A stretch of 11,967 nt of DNA, from assembly GCA_937894165.1 (NCBI GenBank), contig CALCSX010000008.1, forward strand, positions 1-11,967, given 5' to 3'. The first letter of the stretch is position 1; each line of letters opens with the position of its first letter. A program made the position numbers and the translations under genes. Below the pieces are notes generated by a model, which was not told the DNA's origin, searched no databases, and saw nothing but the letters and a program-made list of their open reading frames with translations. Shown here piece after piece: positions 6,246 to 11,967 of the stretch. The stretch comes from an uncultured Saprospiraceae bacterium (GTDB lineage: Bacteria > Bacteroidota > Bacteroidia > Chitinophagales > Saprospiraceae).

Positions 6246-6290
6246 TTTTGAACCATTCAGGAGTTAAGGGCATTAAGGGATTTCATTAAG
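6246..6290 (+). repeat. GAACCATTCAGGAGTTAAGG repeat, copy 1
   Basis: TTTTGAACCATTCAGGAGTT is followed by AAGGGCATTAAGGGATTTCA and TTAAG. It is identical to 6427-6472 except for one missing G. The gap 6130-7367 has no supportable gene; this and the entries below describe what fills it. Confidence 0.75.
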
Positions 6291-6354
6291 TTCTTCTGCA
6301 GAAGTCTTTATATTAAAAAATTATTTTTAAGAGTTATAAACGAGAGCGTGGGCG

Positions 6355-6368
6355 TCCCCTTCAGGGGA
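6355..6368. repeat. CCCC-TTC-GGGG type hairpin
   Basis: TCCCCTTCAGGGGA is a short GC-rich palindrome with the same TTCA centre as the GCCCTTTCAGGGC hairpins further on. It is followed by GGGGCGCGCGC (6373-6383), an unusual GC patch in an AT-rich spacer. Confidence 0.5.
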
Positions 6369-6426
6369 TTGTGGGGCGCGCGCAGGCATTGAAATAGATA
6401 TTTTTCACTTCGCTCAACATGTTTTA

Positions 6427-6472
6427 TTTTGAACCATTCAGGAGTTAAGGGGCATTAAGGGATTTCATTAAG
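6427..6472 (+). repeat. GAACCATTCAGGAGTTAAGG repeat, copy 2
   Basis: Second copy of the 45-46-nt repeat, 181 nt downstream of the first and identical but for one G. A more divergent third copy is at 6781-6813. Confidence 0.75.
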
Positions 6473-6510
6473 AGTTTGCTTTTCGGAATAGACGACTCAT
6501 ATCCCGTATT

Positions 6511-6531
6511 TATTACGCCCTTTCAGGGCTG
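6511..6531 (-). repeat. Hairpin (i) of the two-hairpin unit, partial copy
   Basis: TATTACGCCCTTTCAGGGCTG is identical over 21 nt to 6577-6597. The hairpin GCCCT-TTC-AGGGC is at 6517-6529. The second hairpin of the unit is not clearly present, so this looks like a truncated copy. Confidence 0.7.
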
Positions 6532-6551
6532 GTAAATATGTTACTTCTATT

Positions 6552-6597
6552 GAATGGGCTTTACCCATTCCTTTGATATTACGCCCTTTCAGGGCTG
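6552..6597 (-). repeat. Two-hairpin repeat unit, copy 1
   Basis: GAATGGG (6552-6558) pairs with CCCATTC (6564-6570) around CTTTA. After a CTTTGATATTAC linker, GCCCT (6583-6587) pairs with AGGGC (6591-6595). Read on the minus strand, the order is hairpin, GTAATATCAAAG linker, hairpin. This matches 7124-7169 on the plus strand. Confidence 0.75.
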
Positions 6598-6686
6598 AAT
6601 GGTTATTGTTTATTTTTGATCCATTAAGTATTCCGCAAGGACATTGCCCTATGTTTTGAAAATAATAAATTTCAAATGGCTGATAA

Positions 6687-6708
6687 AATGTTTTTAGATA
6701 AAAACATT
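6687..6708. repeat. AT-rich perfect palindrome
   Basis: AATGTTTTTA (6687-6696) and TAAAAACATT (6699-6708) are perfect complements around GA. There is no T-run outside the stem on either strand, so it does not look like an intrinsic terminator. Its role is unknown. Confidence 0.55.
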
Positions 6709-6780
6709 AAGTGGAGGCACATTTAAAAACTTGCGCCAGCATTGATGTCACAAACTATGAAAACAGAAAGAGTTATATAG

Positions 6781-6813
6781 AAGGAGTTAAGGAGCACTAA
6801 GGGGTTTCATTAA
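6781..6813 (+). repeat. GGAGTTAAGG repeat, divergent copy 3
   Basis: AAGGAGTTAAGGAGCACTAA then GGGGTTTCATTAA follows the second half of the repeats at 6246 and 6427 with several substitutions and lacks the GAACCATTCA start. Confidence 0.6.
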
Positions 6814-6884
6814 ATTCTTTTATGATCGTATTTAGGGTTCAATCCATATTAATAAACAAGCGATATTCCGGTGGCAGATCCGTT

Positions 6885-6938
6885 CCCTGAGCCGGTCCCT
6901 GAGCGGAGTCGAAGGGTGAGTCGAAGCGGAGTCGAAGC
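6885..6938 (+). repeat. CCCTGAGCGGAGTCGAAGGG-type repeat array
   Basis: Holds CCCTGAGCC, then CCCTGAGCGGAGTCGAAGGG, then two further AGTCGAAG(C) units, so GAGTCGAAG occurs three times. This phrase is one I recall as a very common intergenic repeat in Bacteroidetes and some other phyla. Here it is a compact local iteration with no associated gene. Confidence 0.6.
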
Positions 6939-7008
6939 CAAGGAATATAGCGGGTTAAAGATTTTAATTCTCGAGCCGGCACTTCGAGTCAGTGACCTCG
7001 TTTATTCG

Positions 7009-7044
7009 AGATTTTGCAAGAAAGAAGCAAAAATCATGACAAAA
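7009..7044 (+). repeat. Direct repeat ending in an RBS-ATG-like string, copy 1
   Basis: GAAGCAAAAATCATGACAAAA (7024-7044) recurs perfectly at 7214-7234, and the preceding GATTTTGCAAGAA is related to GATTTTTGCCCGAA before the second copy. Both hold a purine-rich stretch before ATG-ACA-AAA. The reading frames that follow are short and unrelated. Confidence 0.7.
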
Positions 7045-7093
7045 GTTGAACCTACAAGAGTTATTTATTCCGTTTGCACCATCTGGAATAAGT

Positions 7094-7120
7094 CGGAAAA
7101 GATGCCTTCATTATTTTCCG
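7094..7120. repeat. Stem-loop CGGAAAA/TTTTCCG
   Basis: A perfect 7-bp stem (7094-7100 with 7114-7120) around a 13-nt loop, immediately before the second two-hairpin unit. Confidence 0.45.
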
Positions 7121-7123
7121 AAA

Positions 7124-7169
7124 AGCCCCGAAGAGGGCGCAATATCCAAGCACAGGGTGAAGCCCTGTG
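7124..7169 (+). repeat. Two-hairpin repeat unit, copy 2
   Basis: Hairpin (i) is AGCCCCGAAGAGGGCG (GCCC 7125-7128 with GGGC 7135-7138). The linker is CAATATCCAAG. Hairpin (ii) is CACAGGG (7151-7157) with CCCTGTG (7163-7169) around TGAAG. Linker and loop match copy 1 (minus strand), while the outer four base pairs of hairpin (ii) differ and remain paired. Confidence 0.75.
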
Positions 7170-7197
7170 ATATGAATAGAAAAAACTCGTTTTGGCG

Positions 7198-7234
7198 GGA
7201 TTTTTGCCCGAAGGAAGCAAAAATCATGACAAAA
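7198..7234 (+). repeat. Direct repeat ending in an RBS-ATG-like string, copy 2
   Basis: Second copy of the repeat at 7009-7044, 190 nt downstream. Here AAGGAAG precedes ATG by seven bases. Confidence 0.7.
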
Positions 7235-7337
7235 CCGGACATTTTACCGGATTCATTCTCTTTCGCCGTTATTTGGGCATTTTAAATGATTTTTTAGCCA
7301 ATTTTTTAATTTTTTCCTCATTTAATCAATTTCAGGA

Positions 7338-7345
7338 TATCTTTG
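7338..7345 (+). promoter_or_regulatory. Bacteroidetes-type -7 element of the ferritin operon
   Basis: TATCTTTG matches the TAnnTTTG -7 consensus of Bacteroidetes housekeeping promoters and lies 22 nt before the ferritin ATG, giving a short leader. The -33 region is only a T-rich tract and lacks a clear TTTG. No Fur-like or other iron-responsive operator was recognised. Confidence 0.5.
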
Positions 7346-7367
7346 TTACTAGATTAAACCTTATTAC

Positions 7368-7886
7368 ATGTTACACAAAGAAATTTTAGAAGCGCTTAAT
7401 AATCAAATAGAAGTCGAAGCCTATTCCTCATTTCTATATCTTTCCATGGCTGTTTGGACAGATCAGAAGAATATGGTGGGATGTACCAGCTTTTTTTATC
7501 GCCAATCTGATGAAGAAAGGATGCATATGTTGAAGTTGTATCATTACATATCTGAAATGGATGAAAAAGCGATCACTCCCAGCATAGATCAACCACCGGC
7601 GAATTTTGGGAACATTAGAGAACTATGGGAAATGGTTTACAAGCAAGAGCAAAAAGTTACCGAAAGCATCAATAAAATAGTGGAAATCTGTTATAAACAC
7701 AACGATTATACCACATTGAACTTCCTTCAATGGTACATAGAAGAACAGAGAGAAGAGGAGGTAACTGTCAGATCAATATTGGACAAAATTAAACTCATTG
7801 GCGAAGGGCCACTTTCACTTTACTATATTGATAAAGAAGTCGAAGCAGTCAATCTTGCCGAAGGAGGTACTGACATTCCGCAATAA
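7368..7886 (+). CDS. ftnA: Non-haem ferritin
   Basis: An iron-storage ferritin of 172 aa, expected to form a 24-subunit cytoplasmic cage that oxidises Fe(II) and stores ferric mineral. The four-helix bundle is complete. Ferroxidase-centre residues align with E. coli FtnA: E17 and Y24 (in EVEAYSSFLYLSMA), E50 and H53 (DEERMHM), E94 (KQEQ), and E126, Q127, E129, E130 (QWYIEEQREEE). The C-terminal LSLYYIDKE also matches. No haem-binding bacterioferritin Met or Dps-type sites are seen. It is the first gene of a likely three-gene operon: the next starts 3 nt after its stop, and a TAnnTTTG promoter lies upstream. The C-terminal extension NLAEGGTDIPQ is slightly longer than in E. coli. Confidence 0.95.
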   Translation: MLHKEILEALNNQIEVEAYSSFLYLSMAVWTDQKNMVGCTSFFYRQSDEERMHMLKLYHYISEMDEKAITPSIDQPPANFGNIRELWEMVYKQEQKVTESINKIVEICYKHNDYTTLNFLQWYIEEQREEEVTVRSILDKIKLIGEGPLSLYYIDKEVEAVNLAEGGTDIPQ

Positions 7887-7889
7887 TCA

Positions 7890-8267
7890 GTGATAACCAT
7901 CAGAAAATTTGTATCTCTTCAGAAAGCTGAACTCGTTGCCGCCGCATTGAGAGACCGTGGTATTCCGGCAATGATCAACCATACGCATCTTAACTCCATG
8001 TTGCCAATTGGCGAAATTAGCCTCAATATTCCTGAATCAGCAGAGCTTGAAGCGAGACAAATTATTGAGGAGATGGAATTTAATGAATTGCAGGAGGTGG
8101 AGGAAGATTTCAGGGAGGCAGATATTGATGATATTATTTATCAAAAGGAATTGAACTCCAGAGGCAAGGGTAGAATAAATCTAGCTGTCTTAGTAGTGCT
8201 TATTTTAATAATTTGTCTGCTTTTGTATATTACTTTTACGAACAACACTTCATTTTTGCCCTATTAA
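7890..8267 (+). CDS. DUF2007-like protein with C-terminal membrane anchor
   Basis: 125 aa, starting at GTG 7890, three bases after the ferritin stop; no ATG gives a full domain. The N-terminal part (about 1-63) has the DUF2007 'putative signal-transducing protein' pattern, a small ferredoxin-like fold: IRKFVSLQKAELVAAALRDRGIPAMI, then LPIGEISLNIPESAELEARQII. An acidic linker follows (about 64-90). One strongly hydrophobic helix (about 97-116, INLAVLVVLILIICLLLYITF) should anchor it in the inner membrane with the domain in the cytoplasm and a short tail (TNNTSFLPY) outside. The molecular function of DUF2007 is not established. The tight spacing on both sides means co-expression with ferritin and the M16 peptidase is likely. 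Confidence 0.75.
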   Translation: MITIRKFVSLQKAELVAAALRDRGIPAMINHTHLNSMLPIGEISLNIPESAELEARQIIEEMEFNELQEVEEDFREADIDDIIYQKELNSRGKGRINLAVLVVLILIICLLLYITFTNNTSFLPY

Positions 8268-8279
8268 CCGGCTATTTAT

Positions 8280-9518
8280 ATGATAGATTTCGAAAAATTC
8301 ACCTTAGATAATGGTTTGAGAGTATTGTTGCACCGAGCTCCAATGAGCAAGATTGCTGCAGTTAGTGTTCTCTATGATGTCGGTTCTAAGGATGAATCGC
8401 TTGAACTCACCGGTTTGGCTCACCTCTTCGAGCATCTTATGTTTAGCGGCTCTGCCAATGTGAAGGATTTCGATGAGCCTATTCAGGAAGCGGGCGGGGA
8501 GAATAATGCCTTTACCAATTCAGATTTCACGAACTTTTACGATTATGTTCCCGTCAATAATTTGGAATTGCTGTTATGGATGGAGAGTGACAGGATGAAG
8601 GATCTGAAGCTCACTCAGAAAAAATTAAATGTTCAGAAGAAGGTCGTCATCGAAGAATTTTACGAGACCACCCTCAATCAGCCCTATGGCACCACTTGGC
8701 ATCATATTTCTGAAATGGCCTACAGGACAGGTCCTTACAAGTGGCCTACCATAGGGATCACTCCGGATCATATCAAGAAGGTGGTTTTGGAGGAGGCAGA
8801 TTCCTTTTACAATCGATTTTACAAGCCCAATAATGCCATACTTGCCATTGCGGGCGGCATCGACATCGAAAAAACCAAAGAAATGGTAAAGCGATGGTTT
8901 GGGGATATCGAACCATCTGATCTTGGAGAGAGGATTTTTGTTCAGGAAAGGATGAATAAAGGTTATCAATACAAAGAATTGTTGGAGAAGGTGCCTTCAA
9001 AGTCTATCAATATTGCCTTCAACATGTGCGACAGGCTTAGTCTCGATTTTTATGCCTACGATTTGTTGACGGATGTGCTGGCGGGCGGGGTTTCCTCTCG
9101 TTTTTACCAAAATTTGTACAAGAAAAAGGAGATTTTCACCTACATCGATACATTTATCACAGCAACCGTAGAGGAGGGCCTAATGGTCGTGGAGGGCAGG
9201 TTGCAGGATGGTATTGAAATGAAGGATGCAGAAAATGCGATCTGGGAAGAGCTTCAAGAAGTCCAAGAGGAACTCATTTCGGATAAAGAACTGGTAAAAT
9301 TGAAGAACAAGAACGAGAGCAATTTTCTCTTTTCAGAAATGAGTGTTGTCAACCGCGCCATCAATCTTTGTTATTTCGAATTATTGAAGGATGCCGATTT
9401 GATCAACAGCGAAATCGATGCTTATCAAACCGTCAGCCCTGAGCATATTAGAGAGGTAGCACGGCAATGTTTGCAGCGTGAGAATGCGAGTGTGTTGACA
9501 CATATTCCGGTTGATTAG
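8280..9518 (+). CDS. M16 family zinc metallopeptidase (insulinase/MPP type)
   Basis: A 412-aa two-lobed M16 peptidase. The inverted zinc motif is H48-L-F-E51-H52 in TGLAHLFEHLMFSGS. The third ligand is expected about 76 residues on, in the VIEEFYE cluster (E125, E126 or E129). The EN(N)AFTNSDFTNFYDYVP stretch (74-91) is the substrate-cleft strand of the family. The C-terminal lobe has GGVSSRFYQNLYKKKEIFTY (about 276-295), the Arg/Tyr region that holds substrate. There is no signal peptide, so a cytoplasmic or peripheral location is predicted, unlike many Bacteroidetes M16 proteins. Short M16B-type subunits often pair with a second, inactive one, but none is encoded here. It is the last gene of the ferritin operon, 12 nt after the DUF2007-like gene, and is followed by a clear terminator. 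Confidence 0.9.
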   Translation: MIDFEKFTLDNGLRVLLHRAPMSKIAAVSVLYDVGSKDESLELTGLAHLFEHLMFSGSANVKDFDEPIQEAGGENNAFTNSDFTNFYDYVPVNNLELLLWMESDRMKDLKLTQKKLNVQKKVVIEEFYETTLNQPYGTTWHHISEMAYRTGPYKWPTIGITPDHIKKVVLEEADSFYNRFYKPNNAILAIAGGIDIEKTKEMVKRWFGDIEPSDLGERIFVQERMNKGYQYKELLEKVPSKSINIAFNMCDRLSLDFYAYDLLTDVLAGGVSSRFYQNLYKKKEIFTYIDTFITATVEEGLMVVEGRLQDGIEMKDAENAIWEELQEVQEELISDKELVKLKNKNESNFLFSEMSVVNRAINLCYFELLKDADLINSEIDAYQTVSPEHIREVARQCLQRENASVLTHIPVD

Positions 9519-9553
9519 GGGGAAGAATGGCTCCTAGTCCGTAAACATAATTG

Positions 9554-9577
9554 AATTCTCGAACCACGAGAATTTTT
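9554..9577 (+). terminator. Intrinsic terminator of the ferritin-M16 operon
   Basis: AATTCTCG (9554-9561) pairs perfectly with CGAGAATT (9567-9574) around AACCA, and the arm runs into TTTTT (9573-9577). It lies 35 nt after the M16 stop. There is no matching T-run on the minus strand, so it should act mainly on plus-strand transcripts. Confidence 0.8.
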
Positions 9578-9651
9578 CATTTTCACTCATTTTAGACATT
9601 GCCAAGTTTGAAAATTGCATACCTTTATAACGGAAATATCTATCCACCTAT

Positions 9652-11034
9652 TCATTTCCCTAATAGCCTCTTCAGTAAATTTAAGTTTTTAAAGGGCGCA
9701 AATTTAATCGGAATGTCAAACCATGTGCGCGAAATTAAAACCGATTTTTCGTGAGAAAAGGTGGCAAAACTATGCCTTCCGTGATATTTTCCGAAGCCAC
9801 TATTTCCAACTCCACCAAAGGGAAGGTGGTGATTTGCAATATGCATTATCGTGTCATTAATACAAACTCCCCCGGCACTTGTTGAGCGAAGCAGTTTTTC
9901 TCGATTTTCTTTTCCAAAGTAATATAATGCCAGTGGTTTTGGTCTTGAATTTATATATTTTATGACTTCTGAAATTTCATTAAATTGTTTCAAAGGCAGA
10001 ATAGGACCGAATATTTCATTTTGCATCATCTCTCCATTAAGATCAAAATCCTCGATTAGCGTAGGTGAAATATAATTATCGGAATCATCTGTTTTCCCAC
10101 CATAAATTATTTTCCCCTCCTTCAAATATTTTCCCAATCTCTCCCAAGCTTCCTGATTAACAATTCTAGGAAAATCAGGACTTTTCCTGGCATCCTCACC
10201 ATAAAATTTCTCTATATTTCGAATCAGGGAAGCAACAAAAGCTTCTTTCACCTCCTCATGTACCCACACGTGATCCGGCGCTATGCATGTTTGTCCTGCA
10301 TTCAACAGCTTGCCCCATGCCACCCGTCGAGCAGCAGCATTGATATCTGCATCTCTATCAATGATACATGGGCTTTTACCTCCCAACTCCAAGGTCACCG
10401 GTGTCAAATGCTCAGCAGCCGCTTTCATTACCGCTTTGCCAAAGCCCGGACTGCCGGTAAAAAATATATGGTCGAACTTTTCTGCTAATAATATTTGGTT
10501 TTCATCCTTACTTCCTTCAATAACAGTAATATATTCCGAAGGAAAGGTTTTTTCAATCATTTCTTTTAAAATCGCAGAAACATGAGGCGTATAAGGCGAA
10601 GGTCTTAAAATGGCACAATTCCCTGCCGAAATAGCCCCTATTAATGGATTGATAAGTAGTTGAAATGGATAATTCCATGGTGCTATAATCAGTGTGCAAC
10701 CGTAAGGTTCTGAATATATGCGACTTGATGAAGGCAGCAGAAAATATGGGGTTGTAATTCGTTTCGGCTTTGCCCACTTTCTGATTTTACGAATATGATA
10801 ATTCAATTCTGTCAAGACCACACTGGTCTCTGTCATATAGGCTTCATATTCTGACTTATGGAGATCTGTATGTAAGGCTTTATATATTTCAGGTTCGTAT
10901 TTGTTGATAGCTTTTTTCAAAGCTTTTAGCTGCTCTAATCGAAAATCGACATCCCGGGGTTTACCGGATGAGAAGTAATTTCTTTGGTCTTCAACCAATT
11001 GTAAAATCCTCTCTTTAGAGTTGCTTTTTGACAT
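9652..11034 (-). CDS. Aldehyde dehydrogenase, ALDH3-like
   Basis: A 460-aa NAD(P)-dependent aldehyde dehydrogenase converting an aldehyde to the carboxylate. In order: APWNYPF (118-124, Asn121 oxyanion), FFTGSPGFGK cofactor loop (191-200), LELGGK with general-base Glu216, NAGQTC with catalytic Cys250, NEIFGP (339-344), and LPFGGVGNSGFGKYHG (404-419), which is typical of ALDH class 3 (long-chain or aromatic aldehydes). The length and missing N-terminal extension also fit ALDH3. Where most relatives read K-P-S-E at the cofactor ribose site, this protein has RPSP (144-147), which could alter cofactor choice. The ATG at 11034 starts at the normal family N-terminus; an upstream ATG (11109) would add 25 unrelated residues read from inside the SDR gene. 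It overlaps the SDR gene by 20 nt, so the two are co-transcribed. Confidence 0.93.
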   Translation of the reverse strand: MSKSNSKERILQLVEDQRNYFSSGKPRDVDFRLEQLKALKKAINKYEPEIYKALHTDLHKSEYEAYMTETSVVLTELNYHIRKIRKWAKPKRITTPYFLLPSSSRIYSEPYGCTLIIAPWNYPFQLLINPLIGAISAGNCAILRPSPYTPHVSAILKEMIEKTFPSEYITVIEGSKDENQILLAEKFDHIFFTGSPGFGKAVMKAAAEHLTPVTLELGGKSPCIIDRDADINAAARRVAWGKLLNAGQTCIAPDHVWVHEEVKEAFVASLIRNIEKFYGEDARKSPDFPRIVNQEAWERLGKYLKEGKIIYGGKTDDSDNYISPTLIEDFDLNGEMMQNEIFGPILPLKQFNEISEVIKYINSRPKPLALYYFGKENREKLLRSTSAGGVCINDTIMHIANHHLPFGGVGNSGFGKYHGRHSFATFSHEKSVLISRTWFDIPIKFAPFKNLNLLKRLLGK

Positions 11035-11845
11035 GATCCTGAATTTTTCTGCCTTTAAAATAATCCATTGAATTGTAAATACCCAGTACACTTCCCATGA
11101 CCCATTCATATAAAAAACCCGGTAGCAAACCTTGACATGTTCTTATAAAGTGATAGGAAAATGGCATACTCACCATTTTGCGGTTCCTTTCAATACCCTT
11201 GTAGATTTTCTTTGCCACCTTAGCTCCATTTAGAAATGGGACCTGCGATTTCACCCCTTCAAACATTCCTGTATCTATAAAATAAGGAGTGACCGTAGTG
11301 ATATGAATTGATTTTTTTAGTTTTTTCATTTCAAGACGCAAAGCATCAGACCAACCCACCACTGCAAATTTACTGCCTACATATACCGTCATTCCGGGCA
11401 CCGCTGTCAGTCCTGCCGAAGAAGCAATATTGCAGATGTTCCCGGAATTTTGAGCCATCATGCCAGGCAAAAAAAGCCGTGCTGTATGCATCAAGGCATT
11501 AGAATTAATTCGCATAGTTTCTTCTATATCCGCTGAGGTATGCTGATGAAAATGCTTGCCCACTACAATCCCTGCATTATTTATGAGAATATCGACAGTT
11601 CCTATTTCATTCAAGACTCTATTGCCTACAATTTCAATCTCCTCCAGCTCTGATAGATCCACAGTAAAGCCAAAGACATTTTTATCCCTACCGCCCAAGT
11701 CCTCCACTAATTGCTCTAAATTAATTTGATCCCTGTCCCACAAAATGAGGCTTGAGGCCACTCCTTTGAACATCTGAGCCAGCATTTTTCCTATTCCGGA
11801 AGCTGCACCCGTAATTAAAACCGTCTTTCCTTCTAGTTTATTCAT
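11015..11845 (-). CDS. Short-chain dehydrogenase/reductase, SDR16C-like
   Basis: A 276-aa classical SDR. The cofactor loop is TGAASGIG (12-19), with Asp37 at the end of beta-2 (LILWD), favouring NAD(H). NNAG is at 89-92, the active-site Asn114 in MRINSN, Ser142/143 in IASSAG, and YVGSK gives Tyr155 and Lys159. The HFHQHTSADIEETMRINSNA and KFAVVGWSDALRLEM segments resemble animal SDR16C/retinol-dehydrogenase and 17-beta-HSD11/13-like enzymes that act on hydrophobic alcohols or ketones. The hydrophobic C-terminal part (about 232-258, including GLLPGFLYEWVMGSVLGIY) may contact membrane. With the overlapping ALDH downstream it suggests alcohol to aldehyde to acid conversion of a lipid-like substrate; the substrate is inferred, not seen. 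It is the first gene of the pair; no strong promoter element is seen in 11846-11922. Confidence 0.92.
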   Translation of the reverse strand: MNKLEGKTVLITGAASGIGKMLAQMFKGVASSLILWDRDQINLEQLVEDLGGRDKNVFGFTVDLSELEEIEIVGNRVLNEIGTVDILINNAGIVVGKHFHQHTSADIEETMRINSNALMHTARLFLPGMMAQNSGNICNIASSAGLTAVPGMTVYVGSKFAVVGWSDALRLEMKKLKKSIHITTVTPYFIDTGMFEGVKSQVPFLNGAKVAKKIYKGIERNRKMVSMPFSYHFIRTCQGLLPGFLYEWVMGSVLGIYNSMDYFKGRKIQDHVKKQL

Positions 11846-11922
11846 ATTATTACCTGCAATATTCCAATTTACGGCATTTTTTTAATGTGGATTCGTTTTT
11901 TGCCGAAATCGGAGGAATTTAA

Positions 11923-11967
11923 ATGCTAAAATCTAAATTATTTAAATCAACCCCTTCAGTATTTAGG
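11923..11967 (+). CDS. Start of a divergent gene, truncated by the window end
   Basis: ATG at 11923 opens 15 codons (MLKSKLFKSTPSVFR) without a stop. GGAGG at 11911-11915 is a strong Shine-Dalgarno, rare in this window. The 77-nt space to the divergent SDR gene would hold both promoters. The product cannot be named. Confidence 0.4.
   Translation, partial: MLKSKLFKSTPSVFR

Noticed and set aside
6687..6708. AT-rich palindrome as an intrinsic terminator
   Set aside because: Lacks a T-run outside the stem on either strand and has no gene end nearby.
6871..7285. Open frames of 79-99 codons before ferritin
   Set aside because: They run through the GAGTCGAAG array, the two-hairpin unit and the duplicated 21-mer; the first is full of repeated Ser-Arg-Val strings from the repeat, and no domain is recognisable.
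8625..9000. Minus-strand frames of 75-114 codons opposite the M16 gene
   Set aside because: Shadows of a well-supported coding gene; no independent start context or domain.
11035..11109. Upstream ATG for the aldehyde dehydrogenase
   Set aside because: The extra 25 residues lie inside the SDR gene and are not part of the ALDH fold; ATG 11034 gives the family start.

Overview
The window looks like a chromosomal stretch from a Bacteroidetes (Bacteroidota) bacterium. The basis is the moderately AT-rich coding style, A-rich leaders with few Shine-Dalgarno sites, a TAnnTTTG-type -7 element in front of the ferritin gene, signal peptides ending in A/Q in two predicted outer-membrane barrels, and intergenic repeats of kinds I recall from that phylum. 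A finer placement is not possible from sequence alone.

Left third (1-3010): a repeat-rich accessory region. A REP-associated tyrosine transposase (RAYT, minus strand, 151-708) lies between two oppositely oriented hairpins (50-73 and 730-753), each carrying a 5' GTAG foot. A third hairpin lies at 2534-2557. Between the second and third hairpins is a minus-strand RelE/ParE-type toxin-antitoxin pair (1321-1835), embedded in direct repeats, short ATGCC-NNN-GGCAT hairpins with T-tails, and approximately 9-11-nt iterated 'stutter' repeats.

Middle (3015-6129): an inositol-monophosphatase family gene (suhB-like); a 0.45-kb gap holding a structured 144-nt element; two AT-rich tandem paralogues of a small predicted outer-membrane beta-barrel family with a 4-nt ATGA overlap; and, convergent to them, a RimJ/RimL-type GNAT acetyltransferase.

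6130-7337: 1.2 kb without a credible gene but full of small repeats. The best is a two-hairpin unit present in opposite orientations at 6552-6597 and 7124-7169. The stem sequences differ between the copies but pairing is kept, which is compensatory change.

Right third (7338-11967): a tight plus-strand operon of ferritin, a DUF2007-like membrane-anchored protein and an M16 zinc peptidase, ending in a good intrinsic terminator (9554-9577). Convergent to it is a minus-strand SDR then ALDH operon overlapping by 20 nt, which could oxidise an alcohol to an acid in two steps. A divergent plus-strand gene appears to begin at 11923 and leaves the window.

The genes are mostly housekeeping or lifestyle genes of known families. 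The unusual content is the density of distinct palindromic and iterated repeats, one family of which has a plausible cognate transposase in the window.
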